Positions 52,831 through 61,119 of a stretch of DNA of 64,000 nt are shown here, piece after piece. Position numbers and translations under genes: made by a program. This DNA comes from Salegentibacter echinorum (lineage in GTDB: Bacteria; Bacteroidota; Bacteroidia; Flavobacteriales; Flavobacteriaceae). The DNA lies in NCBI RefSeq assembly GCF_900129445.1, contig NZ_FQVT01000003.1, positions 1-64,000 on the forward strand. The letters run 5' to 3'. Numbering within the stretch: position 1 is the stretch's first letter; every line of letters starts with the position of its first letter. Below the pieces are notes generated by a model that did no database searches, was not told the origin of the DNA, and saw only the letters and a program-made list of their open reading frames with translations.

Positions 52831-53028
52831 TTGAGGTTGTTGATTCTAAATTTTAATAGCTGAAAAGTTTTAAAGGTCTGGTTTTTCGACTAATTTTTAT
52901 TCCGAAAAAACACATACTTATTGACGATAGTTCCCAGAGGTTTTTAAAGCCTTTTTCACAATTTTTTTATGGCTTTTTCAAAAAGTCTGAATCTGTTGTT
53001 TGTCAATTGTTCATTGCGATAATAATCG
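52831..53028. other. Leader region upstream of lpdA
   Basis: About 200 AT-rich bases without a gene. No hairpin or repeat unit was recognised between the repeat copy and the lpdA promoter box. Confidence 0.35.
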
Positions 53029-53036
53029 TATTTTTG
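53029..53036 (+). promoter_or_regulatory. Candidate promoter of lpdA
   Basis: TATTTTTG fits TAnnTTTG; TTG at 53007-53009 lies 19 bases upstream as a -33 element, which is the usual Bacteroidota spacing. The ATG is 39 bases downstream, at 53075. Confidence 0.6.
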
Positions 53037-53074
53037 TGTACAATTTCTTAAAAAATAATACAAAATATAGACTT

Positions 53075-54481
53075 ATGAGTAAATATGATGTTGCAGTTAT
53101 AGGATCTGGCCCCGGTGGATATGTGGCTGCCATACGCTGCGCGCAATTGGGAATGAAAACTGCAATCATAGAAAAATATTCAACTTTGGGAGGAACCTGT
53201 CTAAATGTGGGATGTATTCCCAGTAAGGCCTTATTAGATTCCTCTCACCATTATGAAGATGCTGTAAAACATTTTGAAGAACACGGTATTGAACTTCCGG
53301 GAGAGGTGAAAGTGAACCTGGAGAAAATGATGGAAAGAAAATCTTCAGTAGTAAGTCAAACTTGCGATGGCGTTAAATTTTTAATGGACAAAAATAAGAT
53401 TGATGTTTTAGAAGGAGTAGGTTCATTTAAAGATAAAACCCATATTAATATTAAGAACAGTGATGGGGAAACTGAAACCATCGAGGCCAAAAAAAGTATT
53501 ATAGCGACAGGTTCTAAACCTGCAAACCTTCCGTTTATCGATCTCGATAAAGAAAGAATCATCACATCTACAGAAGCTTTAAAATTAAAGGAAATCCCCA
53601 AACATATGATCGTGATTGGCGGTGGGGTGATTGGTCTTGAGCTTGGTCAGGTTTACCGTCGTTTAGGTGCCGAGGTGTCTGTGATAGAATTTATGGATAG
53701 AATTATTCCAACGATGGATAGTGCCCTGTCTAAAGAATTACGTAAGGTTTTAAAGAAGCAAGGTGTTAAGTTTTATACCAAAACCAAGGTGAAATCTGTA
53801 TCCCGCGAGGGCGATGAGATTATCGTAAAAGCAGATGATAAAAAGGATAAAGAAGTCGAGTTTAAAGGAGATTACTGCCTGGTTTCAGTAGGACGCAAAC
53901 CTTTTACAGATGGTTTAAATGCCGATGCCGCCGGGGTTAAAGTAGATGATAAAGGGAGAATTGAAGTTAATGAGCAGCTGCAAACCAGTGTTGATAATAT
54001 TTATGCCATTGGCGATGTGGTAAAAGGCGCAATGTTAGCACATAAGGCCGAAGAAGAAGGAAGCTTTGTTGCTGAAATTATGGCTGGACAAAAACCGCAT
54101 ATTAATTATAACTTAATTCCGAGCGTAGTTTATACCTGGCCGGAAGTTGCCGGAGTTGGTAAAACTGAAGAGCAACTTAAGGAAGAAGGCGTGAAATATA
54201 AAGAAGGGAAATTCCCAATGCGTGCCCTGGGTCGTTCAAGAGCCAGTGGTGATATAGATGGAATGGTGAAAATCCTTGCCGATGAAGAAACCGATGAGAT
54301 TTTAGGCGTTCACATGATTGGAGCCAGAACTGCCGATCTTATTGCAGAAGCAGTAACTGCTATGGAGTTTAGAGCTTCTGCCGAAGATATCGCAAGAATA
54401 AGCCACGCACACCCAACTTATGCCGAAGCCGTTAAAGAAGCTGCTCTAGCCGCAACCGATAATAGAGCGCTTCACGTTTAA
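53075..54481 (+). CDS. lpdA: Dihydrolipoyl dehydrogenase
   Basis: The E3 flavoprotein of 2-oxoacid dehydrogenase and glycine cleavage complexes, reoxidising dihydrolipoamide with NAD. The 468 residues are typical. FAD-binding GSGPGGYVAAIRCAQLG near residue 9; redox-active disulfide C42/C47 in GGTCLNVGCIPS; NAD-binding GGGVIGLELGQVYRRLGAEV near residue 182; IGDVVKGAMLAHKAEEEG near residue 312; and the C-terminal catalytic His-Glu pair in HAHPTYAEAVKEAA. ATG 53075 was chosen over an upstream frame extension, which lies within the promoter. A strong hairpin at 54527 terminates it. Confidence 0.97.
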   Translation: MSKYDVAVIGSGPGGYVAAIRCAQLGMKTAIIEKYSTLGGTCLNVGCIPSKALLDSSHHYEDAVKHFEEHGIELPGEVKVNLEKMMERKSSVVSQTCDGVKFLMDKNKIDVLEGVGSFKDKTHINIKNSDGETETIEAKKSIIATGSKPANLPFIDLDKERIITSTEALKLKEIPKHMIVIGGGVIGLELGQVYRRLGAEVSVIEFMDRIIPTMDSALSKELRKVLKKQGVKFYTKTKVKSVSREGDEIIVKADDKKDKEVEFKGDYCLVSVGRKPFTDGLNADAAGVKVDDKGRIEVNEQLQTSVDNIYAIGDVVKGAMLAHKAEEEGSFVAEIMAGQKPHINYNLIPSVVYTWPEVAGVGKTEEQLKEEGVKYKEGKFPMRALGRSRASGDIDGMVKILADEETDEILGVHMIGARTADLIAEAVTAMEFRASAEDIARISHAHPTYAEAVKEAALAATDNRALHV

Positions 54482-54526
54482 GTATTTTAAAGTAAGTTGA
54501 AGCCACAGTAAAAACTGGAAAAATAG

Positions 54527-54575
54527 AAAGGCTGTCTTAAAAGTTTACATTTTACTTTTAAGACAGCCTTTTTAG
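54527..54575. terminator. Bidirectional terminator after lpdA
   Basis: Perfect 17-base arms AAAGGCTGTCTTAAAAG (54527-54543) and CTTTTAAGACAGCCTTT (54555-54571) with an 11-base loop, between convergent lpdA and the aldose-epimerase-like gene. A/T-rich ends allow it to act both ways. Confidence 0.85.
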
Positions 54576-54595
54576 CTAAGAATTTTCGTAAAATT

Positions 54596-55471
54596 TTAGG
54601 TGTTTATAGTGATGGTATAAGTTGCTGTGAAATCTTTATTGCTTTCTAATTTTTCTATACCTTCCTTGGTTTTAAACTCCTTATTGGTATCTGCCAGATC
54701 GGCGATGCCCAACCAGGGTTCAATGCAAACGTAAGGCGCGCCTGGTTTTGCCCAAATCCCTAAATTTTTAAAATCGGAATATTCCACATTTAAAATTTCA
54801 CCGGAATTTTGACTTTTTAAACTCACTTTTTTAGCCTGAATATTCTTAAAAATAAGTGCATCATTGTCAAATAGGTTTTTATGAAGTCTTATTTTGTCCT
54901 CGTTATCTAAAATTCCTTCTGTATTAGCACTTACCAAACCGTTTTGATCTAACAGGTGGGTGCTAAGGTCTAATTTTTGGTCAAACTCCAGGTAGTAATC
55001 TTCGTAAGCTTCGTTGTTACTAATTGGTGCATTAAAAGCCGGGTGACCTCCCAACGAGAAATAAAGTGCTTTATCGTCTATATTAATCACCTTGTGCGCT
55101 ACCTCTAGTTTATCCTGGTTTAAGGTATATGAAATTTGAAACTTGAATTTAAAAGGATAGATTTTTAAAGTTTCTTCGGAAAATTCCAATTCAAAAACCA
55201 GTTTATGATCTGTTTTTTCTTTTAGCTTAATATTTTCATTATGTCTCACAAAGCCGTGTTTTGGCATCTGGTACGTTTTACCCTCGTAGGTAAACTCTCC
55301 ATCCTTTAACAACCCAATGACCGGAAACAAATTTGGCGCCCGTCCTGTCCAAAATTCAGAATTTCCCTGCCATAAATGTTCAATTCCTGTGTTTAAATTT
55401 TTAAGGCTGGATAATTCGGCCCCAGTAGGTTTTACTGCGATACTTAAAATGTCATTATTTATTTTATGCAT
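54596..55471 (-). CDS. Aldose 1-epimerase family protein, LacX-like
   Basis: A 291-residue beta-sandwich protein of the galactose mutarotase superfamily (LacX/YeaD-like). LSIAVKPTGAELSSLKNLNTG and HLWQGNSEFWTGRAPNLFPVIGLLKDG open the family layout; PKHGFVRHNEN near residue 75 and LGGHPAFNAPI near residue 142 carry active-site histidines, and CIEPWLGIAD near residue 245 is the typical glutamate segment. The sugar substrate is unknown (hexose-6-phosphate epimerases belong to the wider family). It lies 8 bases downstream of the DEAD-box helicase gene, probably in its transcript. Confidence 0.92.
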   Translation of the reverse strand: MHKINNDILSIAVKPTGAELSSLKNLNTGIEHLWQGNSEFWTGRAPNLFPVIGLLKDGEFTYEGKTYQMPKHGFVRHNENIKLKEKTDHKLVFELEFSEETLKIYPFKFKFQISYTLNQDKLEVAHKVINIDDKALYFSLGGHPAFNAPISNNEAYEDYYLEFDQKLDLSTHLLDQNGLVSANTEGILDNEDKIRLHKNLFDNDALIFKNIQAKKVSLKSQNSGEILNVEYSDFKNLGIWAKPGAPYVCIEPWLGIADLADTNKEFKTKEGIEKLESNKDFTATYTITINT

Positions 55472-55479
55472 GCTTATAA

Positions 55480-56829
55480 TTATTTTTTCTTTCTCCGGTT
55501 GGCGTTCTTATCGCCCCGGGTTTTTGGCTTTTTGTATTTTTTGGCGATTTCGCGTTTATAGGAACCGCCTAAATTCACTTTTTTGTTTTTGTCTTTCTTT
55601 TCGTGAAAAGCAGGTCCCGGCGCATCCATATCTTTATTTTTAGACGGATTATTGATTTCAAAAACCCTGGGCTTTTCTTCGGGAATTAATTCAGAACTTA
55701 CTGTTACTTCTTTGGGTAAGTCGACCTGTGGCACCGGCATTTTCATTAATGCTTCAATCTTCTGCAAGCTTTCTTTTTCAGCCTCTGTAGTCAATAGAAT
55801 TGAATTTCCCTGTTTTTCTGCCCGGCCGGTCCTTCCAATGCGGTGCATATAATTTTCAGGATATTTTGGGGTGTCAAAATTAATCACGTGGCTTACAGAT
55901 TCGATATCCAGGCCTCGTGCCATGACATCTGTTGCTACCAAAATTCTACAAAAACCACTGCCAAACTGCTTTATACTCCTTAAGCGGTAATTTTGGGTTT
56001 TGTTAGAATGAATTACCGTACATTCGTCTTGAAAATATTCCTCTAATTCAGCATAAAGCTTGTCGGCCATACGCTTGTAAGCAACAAAGATGAGTACTTT
56101 GCTAAAACGCTCCTTATCTTTAAGAAGGTATTTTAAAAAATTTACTTTGGTGTAAAAATTTGGAATACGGTAACCGGTTTGTTTAATATTATCCAGCGGA
56201 GTTCCACTTGCCGCTACCGAAATAGTTGTGGGGCTTTTAAAATTACTTTCAATCAATTTCTCCACATTTTCGGTAATAGTGGCCGAAAACATAATATTTT
56301 GTCGGTTGTTTGGTAGTAATTCGAGAATATTATTAATCTGAAATTTAAATCCCAGGTCCAGCATAACATCTACCTCATCGATTACTAGTTTTTGGATAGA
56401 TTTAAGCTGAATCGCCCTTCTAAGCACAAGATCGTAAAGACGGCCCGGTGTGGCAACTAAAATATCCTGTCCCTGTAACAAAGCCTGGTGCTGCGTGTTG
56501 ATATTTACCCCGCCATAGATACCAGAAATGCGAACATTCATATAAGCGGTTAACTTCTCGATCTCTTCCACCACTTGAACTACCAATTCCCGTGTAGGCA
56601 CCAGGACCAAAACACGCGGATTTTTTTGTTTAGAATACTTAAGCATTCTAAGAATAGGCAACATATAGGCAAAAGTTTTTCCCGTTCCTGTTTGTGCGAT
56701 TCCCACCATATCCTTACCAGACATTATAGTAGAAAATGATTGTTCCTGGATAGGAGTGGGGCTGGTAATCGCGATATCCTCCAACGCATTTCGCAAAGGA
56801 GTAGTAATATTTAAGTCTTGAAAAGTCAC
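55480..56829 (-). CDS. DEAD-box family RNA helicase
   Basis: A 449-residue ATP-dependent RNA helicase, as used in ribosome assembly or mRNA turnover and often cold-induced. Motifs in order: Q motif region PTPIQEQSF, AQTGTGKT (I), PTRELV (Ia), TPGRLYDL (Ib), VIDEVDVML (II, with DEVD instead of DEAD), FSATI (III), ATDVMARGLDI (V), and HRIGRTGRA (VI). The C-terminal ~80 residues are basic and probably bind RNA, ending NANRRKKK. The leader contains a strong stem-loop (56866-56900). The aldose-epimerase-like gene follows after 8 bases. Confidence 0.95.
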   Translation of the reverse strand: MTFQDLNITTPLRNALEDIAITSPTPIQEQSFSTIMSGKDMVGIAQTGTGKTFAYMLPILRMLKYSKQKNPRVLVLVPTRELVVQVVEEIEKLTAYMNVRISGIYGGVNINTQHQALLQGQDILVATPGRLYDLVLRRAIQLKSIQKLVIDEVDVMLDLGFKFQINNILELLPNNRQNIMFSATITENVEKLIESNFKSPTTISVAASGTPLDNIKQTGYRIPNFYTKVNFLKYLLKDKERFSKVLIFVAYKRMADKLYAELEEYFQDECTVIHSNKTQNYRLRSIKQFGSGFCRILVATDVMARGLDIESVSHVINFDTPKYPENYMHRIGRTGRAEKQGNSILLTTEAEKESLQKIEALMKMPVPQVDLPKEVTVSSELIPEEKPRVFEINNPSKNKDMDAPGPAFHEKKDKNKKVNLGGSYKREIAKKYKKPKTRGDKNANRRKKK

Positions 56830-57143
56830 TAAATGTTTTTTTGAGCCTGTAAAGTTAGTGAAACTCTACTTTAAAATCGCTTTTCGCGGTTTTAAAGTAG
56901 TTAGTTGAACTAATCCCGACGCAGGAGGGATCTCAACCTATCCGCGATTTAAAGTAATTAGTTGAACCTGACCGCTCAATTAGTGACCTGGAGTAGGAGG
57001 CTTAATCCCGATATACGCAGGTACAAACTACATACATTTTTTTAATCTATTTATATTCCAGATTCCTTGTGTGCTGTTTATTTTGGACTTCAGCCTCATG
57101 CTGCTTCCAATTATTTCTATATTTTTGAAAGAAACGATTCTAA
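56830..57143. other. Spacer upstream of the DEAD-box helicase with structured repeats
   Basis: No gene is seen. It holds a strong stem-loop at 56866-56900 and a direct repeat of about 24 bases (about 56886-56910 and 56942-56967, core TTTAAAGTA(G/A)TTAGTTGAAC). The first direct repeat shares its beginning with the right stem arm. The rest up to 57143 is plain. Confidence 0.5.
56866..56900 (-). promoter_or_regulatory. Strong stem-loop in the DEAD-box helicase leader
   Basis: Arms CTACTTTAAAATCGC (56866-56880) and GCGGTTTTAAAGTAG (56886-56900) pair over 15 positions with one G-T-type mismatch and a 5-base loop. It lies 37 bases upstream of the helicase ATG, so if transcribed it forms in the 5' leader. 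Cold-shock helicase leaders are often structured, so temperature-linked control is a fair guess; a partial repeat element is the alternative. Confidence 0.45.
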
Positions 57144-57698
57144 ATGAAAAAGATTCTAGCCTTTGCCGGCTCCAACAGTAGTAAATCTATAAATTTCAAA
57201 CTTTTAAATTATGTTGCTAATCGCATTAGCGGGCATGAAGTTAAAATACAACAGTTTCAGCAATATGAGTTGCCTATCTACAGCGCCGATTGGGAAATTG
57301 AAAAAGGAATTCCGGTAAATGTAAAGATTATTCATAGTATTATTAAAGATCACGATGCTATAGTGCTGGCGGTGAATGAGCATAACGGTAATGTTTCAGC
57401 TTATTTTAAAAACCTACTCGATTGGTTATCCAGGTTAGATCGTAAGTTTCTGGATAGAAAAAAGATTTTACTAATTAGTACATCCCCCGGAAAACGGGGA
57501 GCGGCTTCGGCGTTGGAATATACCAAAAACGTACTGCATAGATTTGGCGGGCAGGTGATAGAAAGTTTCAGTTTACCGTTATTTAATGATAATTTTAAAG
57601 ATGGAAAAGTACAAGATGAAATATTAGCCCTGGGAATTGATGACGTTTTAACTACTTTTTCGCACGAACTGGATCAAATTGAAGCAAATGAATCCTAA
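57144..57698 (+). CDS. NADPH-dependent FMN reductase family protein
   Basis: A 184-residue flavodoxin-fold reductase. ILAFAGSNSSKSINFKLLNYV is the FMN phosphate loop; DHDAIVLAVNEHNGNVSAYFKNLLDWLSR near residue 72 is the classic E-x-N-G-S-x-x-x-L-K-N-x-x-D-W pattern (with HNGNVS here); LLISTSPGKRGAASALEYTK near residue 110 and a conserved SFSLPLFNDNF close the domain. It reduces FMN, quinones or azo compounds at the expense of NADPH; the true substrate is not known. It is a single gene flanked by non-coding DNA on both sides. Confidence 0.92.
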   Translation: MKKILAFAGSNSSKSINFKLLNYVANRISGHEVKIQQFQQYELPIYSADWEIEKGIPVNVKIIHSIIKDHDAIVLAVNEHNGNVSAYFKNLLDWLSRLDRKFLDRKKILLISTSPGKRGAASALEYTKNVLHRFGGQVIESFSLPLFNDNFKDGKVQDEILALGIDDVLTTFSHELDQIEANES

Positions 57699-57762
57699 AT
57701 TAATGGCATTAGTTTCTTATGCTACGGGATAGATAAAATCTGGTCTTAGAAAAACAATGTGG

Positions 57763-57873
57763 TTAATTACTCGAACTCCCCAAGTAATTGGCTTTTTTAA
57801 CTTCTGGAGTAAATTCCTCATTGGTCCGGCCTATATTTTTTAAATCTGCTGCAGTTTTACCGGCAACCTCCAT
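57763..57873 (-). pseudogene. Unidentified coding-like fragment
   Basis: A 36-codon minus-strand frame from ATG 57873 reads MEVAGKTAADLKNIGRTNEE then FTPEVKKANYLGSSSN and stops at 57763. The composition is protein-like (regular charge pattern, no low complexity), and in the codons before the ATG it continues as SWED before an upstream stop. It may be the C-terminal remnant of a lost gene or a tiny real gene. No family could be named. Confidence 0.3.
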
Positions 57874-57963
57874 ATCTTCCCAACTTCAATTCACCCGTGA
57901 AAAACGAGAAAAAAGGATTAAAGGAGTTTACTTGATAACCGAAATTTATCGCGAAACGTATCT

Positions 57964-58042
57964 GGAGCACCGAGACTTGCCTCGAAATTAAATTATTACT
58001 CATTTATAATACCTCATGGGCTTACCCCGGGGTAGTTTGTTG
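57964..58042 (+). repeat. CTCGAA dispersed repeat, copy f
   Basis: GGAGCACCGAGACTTGCC, then CTCGAAATTAAATTATT, an AT middle, ATACCTCATGGGCTTACC and CCGGGGTAGTTTGTTGG. It is the most complete copy of the TCGAAAT...TGGGCTTGCCCC-TAGTTTGTT plan in the window. Confidence 0.7.
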
Positions 58043-58210
58043 GTTTGGTAAAACCATAACCGGGTTTAGCAATGCAAAAAAGAATAAATCATTTTAGAAA
58101 GTTTAAAGATAAATTCTGTTCTAAAATTAAATAGGATAATACTGATCTTTTTCTTAGAAAATCAAACAAAATACAGAAGCTTTAAAATAGTGGCTACATT
58201 AAATTGTTTT

Positions 58211-58218
58211 TATCTTTG
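58211..58218 (+). promoter_or_regulatory. Candidate -7 box of pabB
   Basis: TATCTTTG followed by C matches TAnnTTTG and lies 21 bases upstream of the GTG start at 58239. No convincing -33 element was found. Confidence 0.5.
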
Positions 58219-58238
58219 CTTACCAAATTCACAATCGA

Positions 58239-59630
58239 GTGCGTACTACTAAAACCTTTATTTTAGAGAATCCGTTATTATTCAAGCAGCAATTACTGGA
58301 ATGGAGCTTACAGTTTGAAGAGATTGCCTGGTTGGATAGCAATAATCACGCAGAAAACTATGGTGAATTTGATGCGGTTATGGCAGCAGGAGCTTTTACT
58401 GCTTTAAAAACTGATGCTGTGCAAGGCTTCGATAAACTCAGGGAATATCAGGAGACCACAAAAGACTGGATTTTTGGTTATTTATCTTATGACTTAAAAA
58501 ATGACGTGGAGCAACTGACTTCCAAAAATTTTGATGGTCTCGATTTTCCAGATCTTTATTTTTTTCAACCTCAAAAGTTATTTCTGCTGAAGGGGAACCA
58601 GTTAGAAATGCAGTATTTGCGAATGGTAGATGATGAAATTGAAGAAGATTTTACTAAAATATGTTCTCCGAGCTCGCAAAAGGAGAGTAGCGAGAGTATC
58701 AATGAATGTGAAAACGATAATAAGAAAGTCGATAACCAAAACCCGATATCTGATAACTCACAACAGACAACTAATAACCGCAGATCTTCAACCGGCAACC
58801 TGCAAACAAGCATGAATTCTCGAATTTCAAAAAAAACCTACCTTAAAAAGGTGGAGACAATGCTTTCACATATTCAACGCGGCGATATTTATGAAGCTAA
58901 TTTTTGTCAGGAGTTTTTTGCTGAAAACAGGGAAATTGAACCTGTTTCAGTTTTTAGGGAACTTAATGACATTTCAAGTCCGCCCTTCGCCACTTTTTTA
59001 AAATTAGAAGAACATTATTTACTCTCTGCTTCTCCAGAGCGGTATTTAAAAAAGTTTGGAGAGAACTTAATTTCCCAACCTATTAAAGGTACTGCCAGGC
59101 GTGCCGATAATGCTTCTGAAGACCGGGAACTCGCTCAAAAGCTTTCTAAAGACCCTAAGGAACAATCGGAGAACGTGATGATTGTAGATTTGGTGCGAAA
59201 TGACCTTTCAAAGATTGCAGCGAAGGGCAGTGTGCGGGTGGAAGAATTGTGTAAAGTTTATACCTTTAAACAAGTACATCAAATGGTCTCGACGATTTCA
59301 GCAAAAATAGCCGAGGGAATTCCGCCGGTAGAAGCATTACGGGTTACATTCCCAATGGGGAGTATGACCGGAGCCCCAAAAGTTTCAGCAATGAAAATTA
59401 TTGAAGATCTGGAGGAAACAAAACGCGGACTTTATAGCGGGGCTGTGGGATATTTCACTCCTTCTGGTGATTTCGATTTTAATGTTGTAATACGCAGTAT
59501 TCTTTATAATGCTGTGAAAAAATATGTGTCTTTCTCTGTAGGAGGTGCGATTACCGCTGCTTCGGTGCCAGAGAAAGAATATGAGGAATGCCTGATAAAA
59601 GCTGCCGCTATGCAACGGGTTTTGAATTAA
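58239..59630 (+). CDS. pabB: Aminodeoxychorismate synthase component I PabB with an in-frame linker insertion
   Basis: Makes 4-amino-4-deoxychorismate from chorismate for folate synthesis. The chorismate-binding domain begins near residue 196: SRISKKTYLKKVETMLSHIQ, then GDIYEANFCQEF. QPIKGTARR has the PabB-type lysine K283 in PIKGT (TrpE has PIAGT), followed by NVMIVDLVRNDLSKIA, GSMTGAPKV and SVGGAITAASVPEKEYEE. GTG start; relatives also begin with the RTTKTFxxxNP segment. Residues about 143-194 form an Asn/Ser/Gln-rich stretch absent from the usual layout; residues 159-193 (nucleotides 58713-58817) resemble spacer repeat text, as discussed. It lies 111 bases before tilS. Confidence 0.9.
   Translation: MRTTKTFILENPLLFKQQLLEWSLQFEEIAWLDSNNHAENYGEFDAVMAAGAFTALKTDAVQGFDKLREYQETTKDWIFGYLSYDLKNDVEQLTSKNFDGLDFPDLYFFQPQKLFLLKGNQLEMQYLRMVDDEIEEDFTKICSPSSQKESSESINECENDNKKVDNQNPISDNSQQTTNNRRSSTGNLQTSMNSRISKKTYLKKVETMLSHIQRGDIYEANFCQEFFAENREIEPVSVFRELNDISSPPFATFLKLEEHYLLSASPERYLKKFGENLISQPIKGTARRADNASEDRELAQKLSKDPKEQSENVMIVDLVRNDLSKIAAKGSVRVEELCKVYTFKQVHQMVSTISAKIAEGIPPVEALRVTFPMGSMTGAPKVSAMKIIEDLEETKRGLYSGAVGYFTPSGDFDFNVVIRSILYNAVKKYVSFSVGGAITAASVPEKEYEECLIKAAAMQRVLN
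58713..58817 (+). repeat. Spacer-type repeat text inside the pabB frame
   Basis: The DNA here contains ATCTGATAACTCACAACAG, ACAACTAATAACCGC and CAACCGGCAACCTGCAAAC, which matches the style of the 1-359 spacer (for example AACTGATAACTGAAAACTCACAACCG, in two pieces). It has no stop codon in the pabB frame and encodes an Asn/Gln/Thr/Ser-rich linker. Confidence 0.55.
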
Positions 59631-59727
59631 AAAGCCCATCTCCAACCCTTTCCAAAGGGAAGGGAAAAAACGCGAATATATCAATGTTTGCTATTTACTG
59701 GAAAGGATTTAGGTAAGGCTTATTTTG

Positions 59728-59735
59728 TATATTTG
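59728..59735 (+). promoter_or_regulatory. Candidate -7 box of tilS, nearly leaderless
   Basis: TATATTTG fits TAnnTTTG and ends six bases before the ATG at 59741. The transcription start would fall at or next to the ATG, giving a leaderless or near-leaderless mRNA. Confidence 0.4.
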
Positions 59736-59740
59736 ATTTT

Positions 59741-61051
59741 ATGGAAAAAGCCTTTAAAAACCTGCTGAAATCAAAGCTTGCATATCTTACCAACCACAAA
59801 TTATTATTGGCGGTAAGTGGTGGTGTAGATAGCGTAGTGCTTACCTATTTATGTCACGCAGCAAAATTGGATTTTAGTATTGCGCATTGTAATTTTCATC
59901 TTAGAGAAGGAGCTTGTGATGAAGATGAGACTTTTGTGAAAAATTTGGCTGAAAAATTAAATGTAGATTTTTATGTAGAGCAATTCAATACCAATAAATA
60001 TGCAGAAGAGCAGGGGGTATCTACCCAAATGGCTGCTCGTGATTTGCGTTATAATTGGTTTAATGAATTAAGATTTCGCAATCAGTTTGAGTATATCCTT
60101 ACCGCACATCACGCCAATGACGATTTAGAAACTTTTTTCATTAATTTAATTCGAGGTACCGGTTTAGAAGGCCTTAGCGGCATAAAAGAAGTGAATAATG
60201 CTATAGTTAGACCTTTACTTGGTTTTTCCAGGAGCCGGATAGAGGTCTATGCCGAAGCAAATAACATTGAGTGGCGGGAAGACTATACCAATGCAGAAAC
60301 CAAATATATTCGGAATAAAATAAGGCATCATCTTGTACCAATGCTCGAGGAAATGAATCCCAAATTTTTGGAGAGTTTTTTAAAAACCCAGTCTCATCTA
60401 AGAGAAAATGAGGCTTTGGTGGAAGATTATTTAAGTTTATTGTATCCTAAAATAATAAGTAAATCGGCTTATGGTTATAATTTGGATATAAATTATCTTA
60501 AAAAGATTCCAAATACACCGGCAGTGCTCTATCAATTGCTCAAAACTTTTGATTTTACCGAGTGGGATGATGTGTATAACTTGTTAAATGCACAACCTGG
60601 TAAAGTGCTTTTCTCTAAAACCCATCGTTTGGTAAAAGATAGAGAATACCTTATTCTTACAGAACGGAACCAGATAGAAGATAAGGTTTATAAAATCACA
60701 AAAAATGATGAATTCGCTATGTTGCCAATGGGAACTTTTTCTTTTAATAAAGTTGAAGAGATCGTAGAAAAAAATAAAAATTGCATTTATGTAAACCCCG
60801 ATAAATTAAATTATCCATTAACGGTAAGAAAATGGCAAAATGGTGATTACTTTTATCCTTTTGGTATGAAAGGTAAAAAGAAGATAAGTGATTACTTTAA
60901 AGATAAAAAGCTATCCTTACCGGAAAAAGAAAATACCTGGCTACTCTGCTCTGGGAATGAAATTGTTTGGGTTATAAATATGCGGGCAGACAGGCGTTTC
61001 GCTATTACTTCTCCCCGGCAGGAAATAGTGAAAATCACGTGTAACCCATAA
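59741..61051 (+). CDS. tilS: tRNA(Ile)-lysidine synthase TilS
   Basis: Converts C34 of the tRNA-Ile CAU anticodon to lysidine with lysine and ATP, an essential step for reading AUA. The PP-loop is AVSGGVDS (S26-S31). TAHHANDDLETFFINLIRGTGLEGLSG and RPLLGFSRSRIEVYAEANNIEWREDYTNAETKYIRNKIRHHLVP follow the TilS order. The C-terminal part (YPLTVRKWQNGDYFYPFGMKGKKKISDYFKDKKL) is the TilS C-terminal domain that binds tRNA. The 436-residue length is normal. It has a -7 box at 59728 but could also be read from pabB, 111 bases upstream. Confidence 0.96.
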   Translation: MEKAFKNLLKSKLAYLTNHKLLLAVSGGVDSVVLTYLCHAAKLDFSIAHCNFHLREGACDEDETFVKNLAEKLNVDFYVEQFNTNKYAEEQGVSTQMAARDLRYNWFNELRFRNQFEYILTAHHANDDLETFFINLIRGTGLEGLSGIKEVNNAIVRPLLGFSRSRIEVYAEANNIEWREDYTNAETKYIRNKIRHHLVPMLEEMNPKFLESFLKTQSHLRENEALVEDYLSLLYPKIISKSAYGYNLDINYLKKIPNTPAVLYQLLKTFDFTEWDDVYNLLNAQPGKVLFSKTHRLVKDREYLILTERNQIEDKVYKITKNDEFAMLPMGTFSFNKVEEIVEKNKNCIYVNPDKLNYPLTVRKWQNGDYFYPFGMKGKKKISDYFKDKKLSLPEKENTWLLCSGNEIVWVINMRADRRFAITSPRQEIVKITCNP

Positions 61052-61119
61052 AGTTGTAGCCATTTTTCTATCGCTTTTTTGTGGAACATACCGGGGTAGA
61101 AGATTTTGATCGATAATCT

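Larger units (their letters stand above)
57699..58210. other. Gene-poor spacer with a relic-like frame and a repeat copy
   Basis: About 540 bases. The minus strand holds a 36-codon frame at 57763-57873 described separately, and a dispersed repeat copy lies at 57964-58042. No other convincing feature was found. Confidence 0.4.

Noticed and set aside
53000-53074. N-terminal extension of the lpdA frame
   Set aside because: It overlaps the predicted promoter box at 53029-53036 and adds 25 residues with no family match; the SKYDVAVIGSGPGG start is canonical.
57788-57991. 67-codon plus-strand frame in the spacer before pabB
   Set aside because: It is antisense to the small minus-strand frame and runs into a dispersed repeat copy; no protein resemblance.
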